From the NCBI RefSeq assembly GCF_028750675.1, contig NZ_JAQQPZ010000003.1, positions 186,001-250,000 of the forward strand: a stretch of 64,000 bases of DNA, given 5' to 3'. The notes below the pieces were generated by a model, which did no database searches, was not told the DNA's origin, and saw nothing but the letters and a program-made list of their open reading frames with translations. This document shows, one piece after another, positions 1 to 7,391 of this stretch. This DNA comes from Shewanella metallivivens (GTDB taxonomy: Bacteria; Pseudomonadota; Gammaproteobacteria; Enterobacterales; Shewanellaceae). Made by a program: the position numbers and the translations under genes. Each line of letters starts with the position of its first letter. Within the stretch, counting starts at the first letter, position 1.

Positions 1-34
1 TAGGTGTTGCGACGGTTTTTTATTTCCCCTGCTT

Positions 35-286
35 GTGCGTAATATCCTTGTAGCGAGCGCACATCAGCATTCAAGGTTGACAACCATCTATCGGCGAACC
101 CATCGGGCACCAATGAAAAAACCACGTCAGCAAGCTCAATATAACTCATGGCTAACTGGCCTACTTGCCCAGCAAGTTGTACTCCAGTCCCCACACACAC
201 TAGCTGACCTTGTCCTTTTACGGCAGTTAGCTGCAAGTTACACCTCAATATGTCATCCTATTTTTGTTGATAATCAAAGCAACTAA
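35..286 (+). CDS. Unrecognised open frame at window edge
   Basis: The frame is open from base 2, so this could be the 3' end of a gene starting before the window. It could also be a short ORF starting at the GTG at 35 or the ATG at 113. The C-terminal half (QQVVLQSPHTLADLV) looks moderately protein-like, but I recognise no family, signal peptide or motif. It is followed by about 430 bp with no gene before bamE. It may be spurious. Confidence 0.25.
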   Translation: MRNILVASAHQHSRLTTIYRRTHRAPMKKPRQQAQYNSWLTGLLAQQVVLQSPHTLADLVLLRQLAASYTSICHPIFVDNQSN

Positions 287-720
287 ATAGAAATAAAACA
301 AAGACTAAATCACATATTTATTATACGAATATTTCAATTGATTATGCTTTTAAATTAAACAATTTAATGATTATTTACCAACTTTATTAACATATAAGTG
401 GTACAAAACACGCTTTTGAAGGAATTGTGCTCATCACGATTACTGGATAAGCTATTTTCCAACATGTAAAAATGGCCTGAAAAGCCTTATAAAACTGAGT
501 TTTTCAGCTACAAAACGATGACGTTAAAACTGACGTCACGTCTCACCGTAATATGTTGCGCGTAGAGAGTAACCATGAATCAGGATGGGTATTATTACAA
601 AAAAGAAGGAACTTACGTCGCGATATTCACTCAAAGCCACAACATCTTCTAATCGGCCCTTGTCAGCATAGGGACAGCTTGGGTATGATGACCGACAGAA
701 TTTAGGAAGTAGCGCAGACA
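287..720. other. Intergenic region upstream of bamE
   Basis: This is an AT-rich stretch without a credible gene. A minus-strand frame at 536-721 has no protein-like character. The AGGAAG just before 721 is the likely bamE ribosome binding site. The promoter of bamE should lie here, but I cannot place a convincing -35/-10 pair. Confidence 0.4.
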
Positions 721-1230
721 ATGATAAACAAAAAACAAAGTCTTACCCTTGTAAGCGCAGTAGCGCTTTCACTCTCAATGAGCGGATGTAGTGTTTTCGA
801 CTGGTTAATTTATAAGCCTGATATACCGCAAGGTAACTACATGGAAACCCAGCAAGTTGAAAAACTTCGCATCGACATGACCAAAGAGCAAACGGAGTAC
901 ATTTTAGGTCGTCCGGTTTTACGTGATAGTTTTTCTGATGACACTTGGTACTATGTATACCACTTTAAAAGTGGCCGTGATGCCAGCATTACCCATAAAG
1001 AGCTAATCATTCATTTTACGGATGATAAGATCGCTAGCGTCACAGGCGATTACGAACTAAGCAGTGAGTTTAATACGCCGCTTGAGCTAAGCTCTTTGCC
1101 AACAGTCAATGAGCCTGATTTAAAGCCATTACTGCCAGAAACACGCCCAGACTCAAAACCATTGGTTGAAGAAACGCGACCAACGTTAACCAACCAGCCT
1201 GAAAAATCTAACGACCCTGATAATCGTTAA
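721..1230 (+). CDS. bamE: Outer membrane assembly lipoprotein BamE (SmpA)
   Basis: BamE is a lipoprotein subunit of the BAM complex, which inserts beta-barrel proteins into the outer membrane. The 169-residue product starts with a lipoprotein signal peptide ending in a lipobox (MSGCS, lipidated Cys near residue 23). The SmpA/OmlA domain follows, with the typical GNYMETQQVEKLRIDMTKEQ start and a VLRDSFSDDTWYYVYHF core. The last 50 residues are a Pro/Glu-rich tail with a repeated PLLPETRPDSKPLVEETRP-like segment. Such a tail is longer than in E. coli BamE and common in Shewanella. The gene converges with rnfH/ratA, with a shared terminator between them. Confidence 0.95.
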   Translation: MINKKQSLTLVSAVALSLSMSGCSVFDWLIYKPDIPQGNYMETQQVEKLRIDMTKEQTEYILGRPVLRDSFSDDTWYYVYHFKSGRDASITHKELIIHFTDDKIASVTGDYELSSEFNTPLELSSLPTVNEPDLKPLLPETRPDSKPLVEETRPTLTNQPEKSNDPDNR

Positions 1231-1244
1231 TCAATCAGAGCCAA

Positions 1245-1278
1245 GAAAAAAGCAGAATCAATTGATTCTGCTTTTTTG
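1245..1278. terminator. Bidirectional intrinsic terminator between bamE and rnfH
   Basis: A perfect hairpin, AGCAGAATCA-att-TGATTCTGCT, is flanked by A-runs on the left and T-runs on the right. It can therefore end transcription of bamE on the plus strand and rnfH on the minus strand. Confidence 0.85.
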
Positions 1279-1293
1279 TATAGCGTTAAACAA

Positions 1294-1629
1294 TTAACTG
1301 ACCTTCGCACCAGTGATTTTATTGATCCGGCCTTCATCTTTTGCTTTTTCAGCCCGTTTGCGGCGCACATCTTTAGGGTCGGCAATCAAGGGACGGTATA
1401 ACTCTACCCGCTGACCAGGCTGTATCACTTCATCATGTTTAACAACCCGGCTAAACACGCCTAATTTGATGTTATCTAGATCGATTTCGGGAAAAAATTT
1501 CACTATATTGCTTTGGATAACCGCATCAATAAACGTGGTACCTGGCGCAACCATCACAGTGATAATTTTTTGCTGCTTGGGTAATGCATAAATCACATCA
1601 ACGGCAAATTGGTCTGTTTCACTTGTCAC
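1294..1629 (-). CDS. rnfH: RnfH/YfjF family ubiquitin-like protein
   Basis: This small protein has a beta-grasp, ubiquitin-like fold and belongs to the RnfH family. Its molecular role is unclear, although it is conserved beside ratA in gammaproteobacteria. The 111 residues include the family features VDVIYALPKQQKIITVMV near the N terminus, LGVFSRVV in the middle, GQRVELYRPLIADPKD-RRKRAEKAK near residues 75-100, and a basic tail. The start overlaps the end of ratA by 11 bp, so the two are translationally linked. Confidence 0.93.
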   Translation of the reverse strand: MTSETDQFAVDVIYALPKQQKIITVMVAPGTTFIDAVIQSNIVKFFPEIDLDNIKLGVFSRVVKHDEVIQPGQRVELYRPLIADPKDVRRKRAEKAKDEGRINKITGAKVS

Positions 1630-2056
1630 GATAAATCACCTTCGCTCTGTCGGTAAATGCCACCACCATTGACGACATTAACTCTTTAAAAATTTTACCA
1701 AATGCCAAGTCGACTAATGCGTTTGAAAATTCAAAATGCAAATCAAACTCCACCTTACAAGCTTCTTCTGTCAGCGCTGTAAATTTCCATAAGCCGTGCA
1801 AATGTTTAAAAGGCCCGTTTTCTAACTCTAGCGTAATGGATTTAGCTTCAACAACTTGGTTACGAGTAGTAAAGGTTTTACTGATCCCCGCTTTACTCAC
1901 ATCAACCGATGCCACCATGGTTTTACCGTCAAACTCTAATACTTTACCGCCAACACAGCCGGGCAAAAACACATGATACGACTCAACATCGTTGACTAAA
2001 TCATACATTTCTTTGGCACTAAATCTAACCAGCATACTTTTGGAAATTTTGGGCAT
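1619..2056 (-). CDS. ratA: RatA-like START/polyketide-cyclase domain protein
   Basis: This 145-residue protein is made of a single START-like (polyketide cyclase/Coq10) domain, and its N terminus is the typical MPKISKSMLVRFSAKEMYDLV. E. coli RatA was described as the toxin of the RatAB pair and proposed to block 70S assembly. Coq10 homologues bind ubiquinone, so the true role is debated. It is divergent from smpB and upstream of rnfH, the conserved order. The name is based on family and synteny. Confidence 0.92.
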   Translation of the reverse strand: MPKISKSMLVRFSAKEMYDLVNDVESYHVFLPGCVGGKVLEFDGKTMVASVDVSKAGISKTFTTRNQVVEAKSITLELENGPFKHLHGLWKFTALTEEACKVEFDLHFEFSNALVDLAFGKIFKELMSSMVVAFTDRAKVIYRDK

Positions 2057-2321
2057 CGGACATCACTATCATTAAAACAATGTGCGGATTTTATCACGTT
2101 AAACAAAAAAGGCATCCGCCATAACGCTAAATCTCACCCTTAATAACACAATAGGCAAGAAACTAGGTATAATCGTTGAAATATCATAAATCTCCCCCAT
2201 ATCTTTTATATCAATGGTGTTAATTTATAACCTTAATATAATAGCGTTTATTAAATGGGCTCAGAGCTGATTACAAGTCGCCTTTTTATAGGCCGCGGCA
2301 GTAATCACAACGGTAAATATA

Positions 2322-2819
2322 ATGGTAAAAAAGAATTCTAAATCAGCAAAAAATGCCCCAGCGACCATCGCACGCAACAAACGCGCGACCTTTGAATACC
2401 GCATAGAAGACAAAATTGAAGCGGGTTTAGAGCTCATGGGGTGGGAAGTAAAATCGATCCGTATGGGCAAGGTCAATCTCGCTGATTGTTATGTATTTAT
2501 TAAAGGCGGTGAAGCCTTTATGCACGGTTGTACTATTCAACCATTAAACACTGCATCCACTCACGTGGTGTGCGATCCAATCCGTACTAAAAAGCTATTG
2601 TTAAAACGTAGCGAAATTGACAAACTAGCAGGCTTAATTGAACGCCAAGGCTACACTTTAGTGCCACTGTCGATGTATTGGCGTAAAGGAGCCTGGGTAA
2701 AAGTTGAAATTGGCTTAGGTAAAGGTAAAAAAGATCACGATAAACGTGAAGACACCAAAGAGCGTGAATGGAAAGTTGAACAGTCTCGTGTCATGAAAAA
2801 GAGTAGACTGAACGGATAA
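2322..2819 (+). CDS. smpB: SsrA-binding protein SmpB
   Basis: SmpB binds the tRNA-like domain of tmRNA and delivers it to stalled ribosomes for trans-translation. The protein has 165 residues, slightly longer than E. coli SmpB because of a Lys/Ala-rich N terminus. Family landmarks are [52 protein letters not shown] and the basic C-terminal tail ([15 protein letters not shown]...), which enters the mRNA channel. It lies 71 bp upstream of ssrA on the same strand. Confidence 0.97.
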   Translation: MVKKNSKSAKNAPATIARNKRATFEYRIEDKIEAGLELMGWEVKSIRMGKVNLADCYVFIKGGEAFMHGCTIQPLNTASTHVVCDPIRTKKLLLKRSEIDKLAGLIERQGYTLVPLSMYWRKGAWVKVEIGLGKGKKDHDKREDTKEREWKVEQSRVMKKSRLNG

Positions 2820-2890
2820 TAACCAAACGATGATATTTTGTTAATAGTCACTAGGTATTCGCGAAACAACACGTTATGATATAACCAATT

Positions 2891-3246
2891 GGGGGCGATT
2901 CTGGATTCGACAGGATTCACGAAACCCAAGGAGCATGTCGAGGGGCGGTTGGCCTCGTAAAAAGCCGCACCGTTATAGTTGCAAACGACTCTAACTACTC
3001 TCTAGCAGCTTAGGCTAGCTAGCCATCAGCCACACGTTTAGCACTTGGGCAGTGGATTTTGATGGTCACCTTACATTGTGCTAGCGAGGGAACTCCGTCC
3101 GGGGGTGAACCGCGAAACAGTACCGGACTCACCAAGTAGCATCCTGTCTTTCGGAGACTGCTTGGTTAAATAAAAGAGAGACTAAACATGTAGCGCCGAG
3201 GATGTAGGCTTTCTGGACGCGGGTTCAAGTCCCGCCGCCTCCACCA
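2891..3246 (+). ncRNA. ssrA: Transfer-messenger RNA (tmRNA, SsrA)
   Basis: tmRNA frees stalled ribosomes and tags the unfinished protein for degradation. The 5' GGGGGCG pairs with 3' CGCCTCC (one G-U pair), followed by an encoded ACCA end. The 5' block GGATTCGACAGGATTCACGA and the T-arm GGGTTCAAGTCCC are diagnostic. The tag frame begins with a GCA resume codon at 2981 and ends with TAG at 3011-3013, giving ANDSNYSLAA. The E. coli tag is ANDENYALAA. The length is 356 nt. The 3' end is a common integration site, and an accessory region follows it here. Confidence 0.98.
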
Positions 3247-3252
3247 AATACC

Positions 3253-3287
3253 GAAAGGGCTTAGCAGCAATGCTAAGCCCTTTTTCT
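3253..3287 (+). terminator. Intrinsic terminator of ssrA
   Basis: The hairpin AAAGGGCTTAGCA-gcaa-TGCTAAGCCCTTT is followed by TTCTTT immediately after the tmRNA 3' end. Confidence 0.9.
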
Positions 3288-3289
3288 TT

Positions 3290-3812
3290 GTCTAATAGCG
3301 ACAAAGTGACGTCAACCACAAAATGTTCAAACTTCGTTTGAAATAGAATCGCAAGGTTCCACCCTGCACTGGCCAAAAGGGGATCAACAGCAATCCCCTC
3401 TTGGATCTGTAGCGGGTCGCGAGGTTTGAGAAATCAAATCGGTTGGTTTGAGACAAACAACATTGCTCAAATCTCATATTGAGTGGTGCCACTTGGTTTG
3501 AGAAATTGCCAGTATAAACGATAGAAGTTAACTACTTTTCTTCATTTAACTGATTATAAAAATCACTTTAAACGTTCTTTGTTAGCTTAATGCAGAACTT
3601 TCTTACCACACTTTACTAACCCCGCAACCTTATCCTAAATCAATTTTTCAAAACATTTATTAGCGAGCGTTCCCCTTATGATTAACGTTAAATTCCTTGC
3701 CGAATTTAAGCCGGTTGCGCGTTTTTATTTCCCATTTAAATTAATGAGAGTGACTTACTTGAAGCAAATAATTTTTAGGTTACTGTTTTGAATAACAACT
3801 TTAGGAGAACCT
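3290..3812. other. Gene-poor start of the tmRNA-adjacent accessory segment
   Basis: There is no convincing gene here. The stretch 3440-3510 repeats variants of GGTTTGAGA(C/A)A three times (3422, 3446, 3497) with the reverse form CTCAAATCTCA between them, which suggests a decayed repeat. Minus-strand frames covering the tmRNA 3' end are only antisense shadows. The base composition becomes clearly more AT-rich from about 3530. Confidence 0.35.
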
Positions 3813-3893
3813 ATGAAAAACGAGTACAAGAACCCTTTCGATCACTTAGATGATCTGCTTGTGATGTTATTAGACTTCTTTGAAGGTAAGTAG
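3813..3893 (+). CDS. Candidate 26-residue small protein
   Basis: This short ORF has a strong Shine-Dalgarno sequence (TTAGGAG, 5-6 nt before ATG). The product begins MKNEYKNPFDHLDD and ends LLDFFEGK. It is acidic and amphipathic, with Leu/Val/Phe spaced as in a helix. I recognise no family. The spacing and quality of the ribosome binding site are the main support. It lies in the accessory segment 3' of tmRNA, upstream of and opposite to the radical SAM gene, so a precursor-peptide role is conceivable but unsupported. Confidence 0.35.
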   Translation: MKNEYKNPFDHLDDLLVMLLDFFEGK

Positions 3894-3992
3894 GTTGAAC
3901 TGGTGTATACAATATTAACACCAACAAATTTCAACAACGCACTTAACTATAAAGCATTGAATTAATTCTTTAATTATTTCAAGCAAACAAAC

Positions 3993-4127
3993 TTAAAACG
4001 CTTCTTTTTCACCCTTTGTATTAATCCAACCCGCTGCACTACTTTCATTAAGTACAACCTTGCCATCGTTGAACACGTCCGCACTTACAAGCAAATAGTT
4101 CAATGAACCCGTGTATGTTTCACTCCT
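3993..4127 (-). pseudogene. 3' remnant of an unidentified protein gene
   Basis: A minus-strand open frame reads like the C terminus of a real protein (GSLNYLLVSADVFNDGKVV, then a Gly-Trp-Ile segment and a Lys/Glu-rich end). It has no start codon with a ribosome binding site, and a stop lies just upstream at 4128-4130. I interpret it as a truncated gene left by rearrangement. The family is not recognised. Confidence 0.35.
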
Positions 4128-4201
4128 TTAACCAGTTGCTATTATTGATTGTCTCACCTCAAAATTTGTTAGTCCCGAATGTGCTTTATTAAAACCATCA
4201 T

Positions 4202-4267
4202 TTAAGCAATCAACAAAGTATGGGACTTTTCTGCGGGAGTAGTGCCAGAATCAACAAAAAAACTCAT
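4202..4267 (-). CDS. Very short ORF (21 residues), possible repeat-borne
   Basis: An ATG at 4267 opens a 21-codon frame starting MSFFVDSGTTPAEKS, and the frame stays open further upstream (QHQPGLFT). Its residue usage looks coding-like, but there is no clear ribosome binding site. It may be a fragment of a dispersed Shewanella sequence rather than a gene. I could not test this without a search. Confidence 0.2.
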   Translation of the reverse strand: MSFFVDSGTTPAEKSHTLLIA

Positions 4268-4534
4268 CGTGAACAGTCCGGGTTGGTGCTGTGCACGAAG
4301 TAAGAATTATAATGAGAGGCACTATGAGTAATTTTTCACGAATATACATCCATATTTTGTTATTAAATTTTTACTATACATGACCATCACTTCAGGCTTT
4401 CATAAAAACCCTTAACACTAACCGTTTCTTTGAATTTATTTAAAAGCCGTTTAAATAGTCCCAGAGAGACAGACATAAGATTAAACGCACCCCAGAGTTG
4501 CAAATGAATTTTATAAATTATTTCGATAATACCT

Positions 4535-5557
4535 CTATTTGGATAAAAAGGATATTGGTATAGCAAATTCAGACTTTTTTGTTAGAGGGCAAGACTGTGA
4601 CTGACAAACAGAACCTGTATTTTGAGGGGCACCATAATTGAGAAGGAACTTACGACTTCTTTGGTAATTTACATTATTCCAGACATCGATAAGTTCATTC
4701 TCTAACATGTTGCCAATAACATATTGGTCTCCAGTTACTGTAGTACAAGGGGTAACTGAACCATCCCAATTAATCACCATACTATTGAATGGCTGCCTGC
4801 AAGCACTAATTACATTCTGTACGTTTTGATGGAACTTAATATCGTCAAACTGAGGGTGATGAGGCAATGGATAATATTGAGTTACCCAATCAGGAATATC
4901 AAAATAATGACTACTAGTATTATGCAGTGATGATTGCCAATCTGAACTACAAGCCAGTAACTTAAACCAAACCTTAATATTAAGTTCGTCTGCTAATCTT
5001 TTTGCTGACTCTATTTGATGTTCATTATACTTATGAACATAAAATGCAATTGCGAGGTTAGGTGTCGTTTTTCCAAGTTTTTTCTTGGCAGCAATTAAGT
5101 TACGTATATTTTGTAAACTACGATCTAAGCTAGCACCCACTCGATATTTTTGATAAATATCTTGAGTTGTGCCGTCCAATGAAATAAAAATTGATGATAG
5201 ACCAGACTTAACTAACTTTTCACAATAATCACTATCCATATCCATTGATGATAAAGTACTATCAATATGGGTATGGATATTTTTTTGAGAGCAAAGGAAA
5301 ACAATATCTAAAAAATATTTATTTAAAAATGGTTCACCCCAACTATATAAATCAATTTGACGAGCAAAAGGTTTTATTTTATCGAAAATAATTTTAAAAT
5401 TATTTAAACTCATCGTTTTACGTTTAATACCAGGTGACCTTACTCCTGTAAAACAAAATGGACATTGTAAATTGCATATGTTGCCAATATCGATAACATA
5501 GTGCAATGGTAAAAAACAATGATAGTCATCTGTAACAAACTTAATTATTTCTGACAT
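4535..5557 (-). CDS. Radical SAM/SPASM domain protein
   Basis: This 340-residue enzyme should use a 4Fe-4S cluster and S-adenosylmethionine for radical chemistry. The cluster motif is C28-x3-C32-x2-C35 (CNLQCPFC), followed by a radical SAM barrel with SWGEPFLNKY (the GGEP-like motif) and ISLDGTTQ. The C-terminal third has a SPASM layout: C-x15-GSVTPC, then VIGNMLENELIDVWNN, then a late C-x4-C. SPASM proteins often modify peptides or proteins, but the substrate here is unknown. The gene follows the HEPN-like gene by 48 bp on the same strand. It is AT-rich and lies in the segment 3' of tmRNA, so acquisition by transfer is likely. Confidence 0.85.
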   Translation of the reverse strand: MSEIIKFVTDDYHCFLPLHYVIDIGNICNLQCPFCFTGVRSPGIKRKTMSLNNFKIIFDKIKPFARQIDLYSWGEPFLNKYFLDIVFLCSQKNIHTHIDSTLSSMDMDSDYCEKLVKSGLSSIFISLDGTTQDIYQKYRVGASLDRSLQNIRNLIAAKKKLGKTTPNLAIAFYVHKYNEHQIESAKRLADELNIKVWFKLLACSSDWQSSLHNTSSHYFDIPDWVTQYYPLPHHPQFDDIKFHQNVQNVISACRQPFNSMVINWDGSVTPCTTVTGDQYVIGNMLENELIDVWNNVNYQRSRKFLLNYGAPQNTGSVCQSQSCPLTKKSEFAIPISFLSK

Positions 5558-5605
5558 TTACTATTGAGCCTTGTAAAATAAATTAGGAGTAAAAGGTTAA
5601 AATGA

Positions 5606-6127
5606 TCATATATACAAAACCTTATCAGGTTCACCCCATAAATCATTTACTCTACGCAGCTTTCCCGCCAAGTTAATTAACAAGTTCTGATTAACTTTTT
5701 GCCGTTTATTAATAGGTGCAACAATAACGACAACAATTAAACCAATGACATATGAAACTGGTAATTCCAAAGAAACACCATCGTCACCAACTTTAAAAAA
5801 TTGATTATTATGTAAAACTAATCTTGCATCTAATTCCCCCTCATGCGCGATTGAACATCGAATATATTTATATACAATTTCGGGAAATGTCATATCACCA
5901 AAAACAATTTTTCCTCTTAAAGGGTTGTTCGACACTGCATGAATAATTTCTTCATTAGCTTCAATAAAAGCTTTTATCCTGTCTCCTACACGTTTGGTCT
6001 TTGGATATGTCAACTTAGCAGTTTTATCTAAAGCAGCGATTAAGTTTAACAATGCTTCTTCAGCATTTTTCCGATGTAAAGCATCTATAGCGGATTGAAT
6101 CCTTCGACTAATACTTGAGTTTTCCAT
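5606..6127 (-). CDS. Putative HEPN-like domain protein, upstream partner of the radical SAM gene
   Basis: I start this gene at the ATG at 6127 (MENSSISRRIQ, preceded by AAAGGGA) rather than the upstream ATG at 6196, giving 173 residues. The N-terminal half is helical (SAIDALHRKNAEEALLNLIA). It carries YIRCSIAHEGEL, which matches the R-x4-H signature of HEPN ribonucleases near residues 93-98. A hydrophobic stretch (VIGLIVVVIVAP) near residues 125-137 could be a buried strand or a weak membrane segment. HEPN proteins are frequent in toxin-antitoxin and anti-phage systems. That assignment is an inference from one short motif, and the protein may be something else. Confidence 0.55.
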   Translation of the reverse strand: MENSSISRRIQSAIDALHRKNAEEALLNLIAALDKTAKLTYPKTKRVGDRIKAFIEANEEIIHAVSNNPLRGKIVFGDMTFPEIVYKYIRCSIAHEGELDARLVLHNNQFFKVGDDGVSLELPVSYVIGLIVVVIVAPINKRQKVNQNLLINLAGKLRRVNDLWGEPDKVLYI

Positions 6128-6350
6128 ATTTAAAAATCCCTTTAAAAATTTGTCTAAACAAGTAGATACTAATAAATCTGATATGTAAACAATCATCTAT
6201 ATATCGATAACTTCTGAGAGTCAACTTATTCTCAATCAAATGAATAATTTCATTTATCCCAAATGGCGCGATACCCAAGAACGGCCTTGCCAACCCTCCC
6301 TTAAAATCAGAATGTTTTAAATAGAGTTTTCCATTTACACTAAACCAAAT
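6128..6350 (-). pseudogene. Possible truncated gene upstream of the HEPN-like gene
   Basis: On the minus strand a continuous frame through 6340-6108 reads VNGKLYLKHSDFKGGLARP and then FLGIAPFGINEIIHLIEN, which looks like real protein sequence. It lacks a clear start and ribosome binding site and runs into the start region of the HEPN-like gene. It may be a fragment left when the neighbouring IS3-type sequence inserted. The family is not recognised. Confidence 0.25.
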
Positions 6351-6360
6351 GGAGAATTAC

Positions 6361-6585
6361 ATGAAAAAGACACGTTTTACTGAAAGCCAAATTATCAACA
6401 TCCTCAAAGAAGGCGAGCCCAAAAATTCGTTAGATTTTTTGATTACACTAGGTTACATCGAAGATAACGATACGACGGATGTAATCGCGACTATGACCTT
6501 CGAAAACATGGATGTTTTCACAGAGCGCCCAGGGATGGGTTTACCGCGTGTCATAGAAGTGATTTCATTTGAGTATCGCCACTAG
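6361..6585 (+). pseudogene. IS3-type OrfA N-terminal fragment fused to unrelated codons
   Basis: The first 19 codons from the ATG at 6361 (MKKTRFTESQIINILKEGE) match the start of IS3/IS911-type transposase OrfA, the beginning of its helix-turn-helix. From residue 20 (PKNSLDFLITLGYIEDND...) the sequence no longer resembles a transposase and I do not recognise it. The chimera ends at a TAG next to a heptamer repeat array. An upstream in-frame ATG at 6349 adds four residues; AATGGAGA precedes 6361. It is most likely a relic of insertion-sequence decay, although a short protein could still be made. Confidence 0.55.
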
Positions 6586-6586
6586 A

Positions 6587-6649
6587 CACCTAGCACCTAG
6601 CACCTAGCACCTAGCACCTAGCACCTAGCACCTAGCACCTAGCACCTAG
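6587..6649. repeat. Heptanucleotide tandem array (CACCTAG x9)
   Basis: Nine perfect head-to-tail copies of CACCTAG run from 6587 to 6649, and a partial unit precedes them. The array starts directly at the stop codon of the IS3-derived chimera. All three frames of the unit contain TAG, so it cannot be coding in the plus direction. Copy number probably varies by slippage. Confidence 0.95.
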
Positions 6650-6721
6650 CATTTCTCAAAATATCCTAAAAAGTAACATTTTTATAGATTATTGACGGCT
6701 TTCCCAGAAGTGGGTTCATAT

Positions 6722-6752
6722 GAGGCGGCGGGACTTGAACTGGCGTCCATAA
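6722..6752 (-). repeat. Inverted partial copy of the tmRNA 3' end
   Basis: Bases 6722-6740 (GAGGCGGCGGGACTTGAAC) are the exact reverse complement of tmRNA bases 3223-3241, the T-arm and acceptor 3' side. The match continues to 6752 with three mismatches (28 of 31). It lacks the CCA and the rest of tmRNA. It sits at the far edge of the accessory segment and looks like an attachment-site relic or duplicated end in inverted orientation. Confidence 0.8.
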
Positions 6753-6792
6753 AAAATCCCCGTTGATATTGCTATCAGCGGGGATTTTTTTG
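6751..6792 (-). terminator. Intrinsic terminator downstream of the PhnA/YjdM gene
   Basis: The hairpin AAAAATCCCCG...CGGGGATTTTT has an inner TGATA/TATCA stem. A/T runs on both sides make it able to work in either direction. It lies 55 bp past the end of the minus-strand yjdM gene. Confidence 0.85.
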
Positions 6793-6846
6793 TTAATCAG
6801 CCTGAAGCTGATTAATGGTCACTTATAACAACTAGGTTAATCGCTA

Positions 6847-7191
6847 TCAGCTTTGTTTTTTCACAAACTTTGATTTCAACATCATTTGACCGTTGCCATC
6901 AACTTTACAATCGATGTCATGATCGCCGTCGACAAAGCGGTTGATCACGGCTTTGGTGCCGACTTTAAGCACAAGTGATGAACCTTTAACTTTAAGATCT
7001 TTAATTAAAGTCACTTTGTCGCCTTCTGCCAATAGATTACCCACGGCATCTTTTAAAATGATGGCGTCTGGATCAACCACTTCTTCATTTGGGTTCCACT
7101 CATTTGCACATTCTGGGCAAATTAATAATGTACCGTCTGAATAAGCATAAGGAGATTCGCACTTTGGGCATGGCGGGATGACATCACTCAT
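6847..7191 (-). CDS. yjdM: Zinc ribbon protein, PhnA/YjdM family
   Basis: This is a 114-residue protein of the PhnA (YjdM) family. Two CxxC knuckles near the N terminus (CPKC at 8-11, CPEC at 25-28) form a zinc ribbon. The conserved core is [25 protein letters not shown], and the end is the typical [12 protein letters not shown]. Despite the historic name, phosphonoacetate hydrolase activity is not expected, and the cellular role is not settled. The gene is monocistronic, with a terminator downstream. Confidence 0.93.
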   Translation of the reverse strand: MSDVIPPCPKCESPYAYSDGTLLICPECANEWNPNEEVVDPDAIILKDAVGNLLAEGDKVTLIKDLKVKGSSLVLKVGTKAVINRFVDGDHDIDCKVDGNGQMMLKSKFVKKQS

Positions 7192-7391
7192 AAATTCACT
7201 CTCTGTTTTTTAGCTTAAATCGAACAAGATAAAGGCACTAAGGCATTGTTCAAAAAGCGTTATCGATTGGCATGAGACAGCCACTAAAACCACCTCACCT
7301 TTAATTGTAATAGTATTATAATGCTATTATCACAAATTGACTAGCCTAAGCCGTTAAGCCCAGCTCACACTCCACCATAAAAAGTGATAGA

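Noticed and set aside
1294..2056. ratA-rnfH considered as an active toxin-antitoxin pair (RatAB)
   Set aside because: The toxin role of RatA is disputed and the START-domain fold fits a Coq10-like lipid-binding role, so only the family name is kept.
3182..3492. Minus-strand open frames over and beyond the tmRNA 3' end
   Set aside because: They translate the antisense of the tRNA-like domain (AGLEPASRKPT-like peptide), a common false gene in tRNA and tmRNA regions.
4535..5557. Radical SAM gene considered as a viperin-type antiviral enzyme
   Set aside because: The C-terminal SPASM-like cysteines and the lack of viperin-like motifs point to the peptide/protein-modifying branch instead.
6587..6649. 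Heptamer array considered as a CRISPR array
   Set aside because: Units are 7 bp with no spacers, and there are no cas genes.
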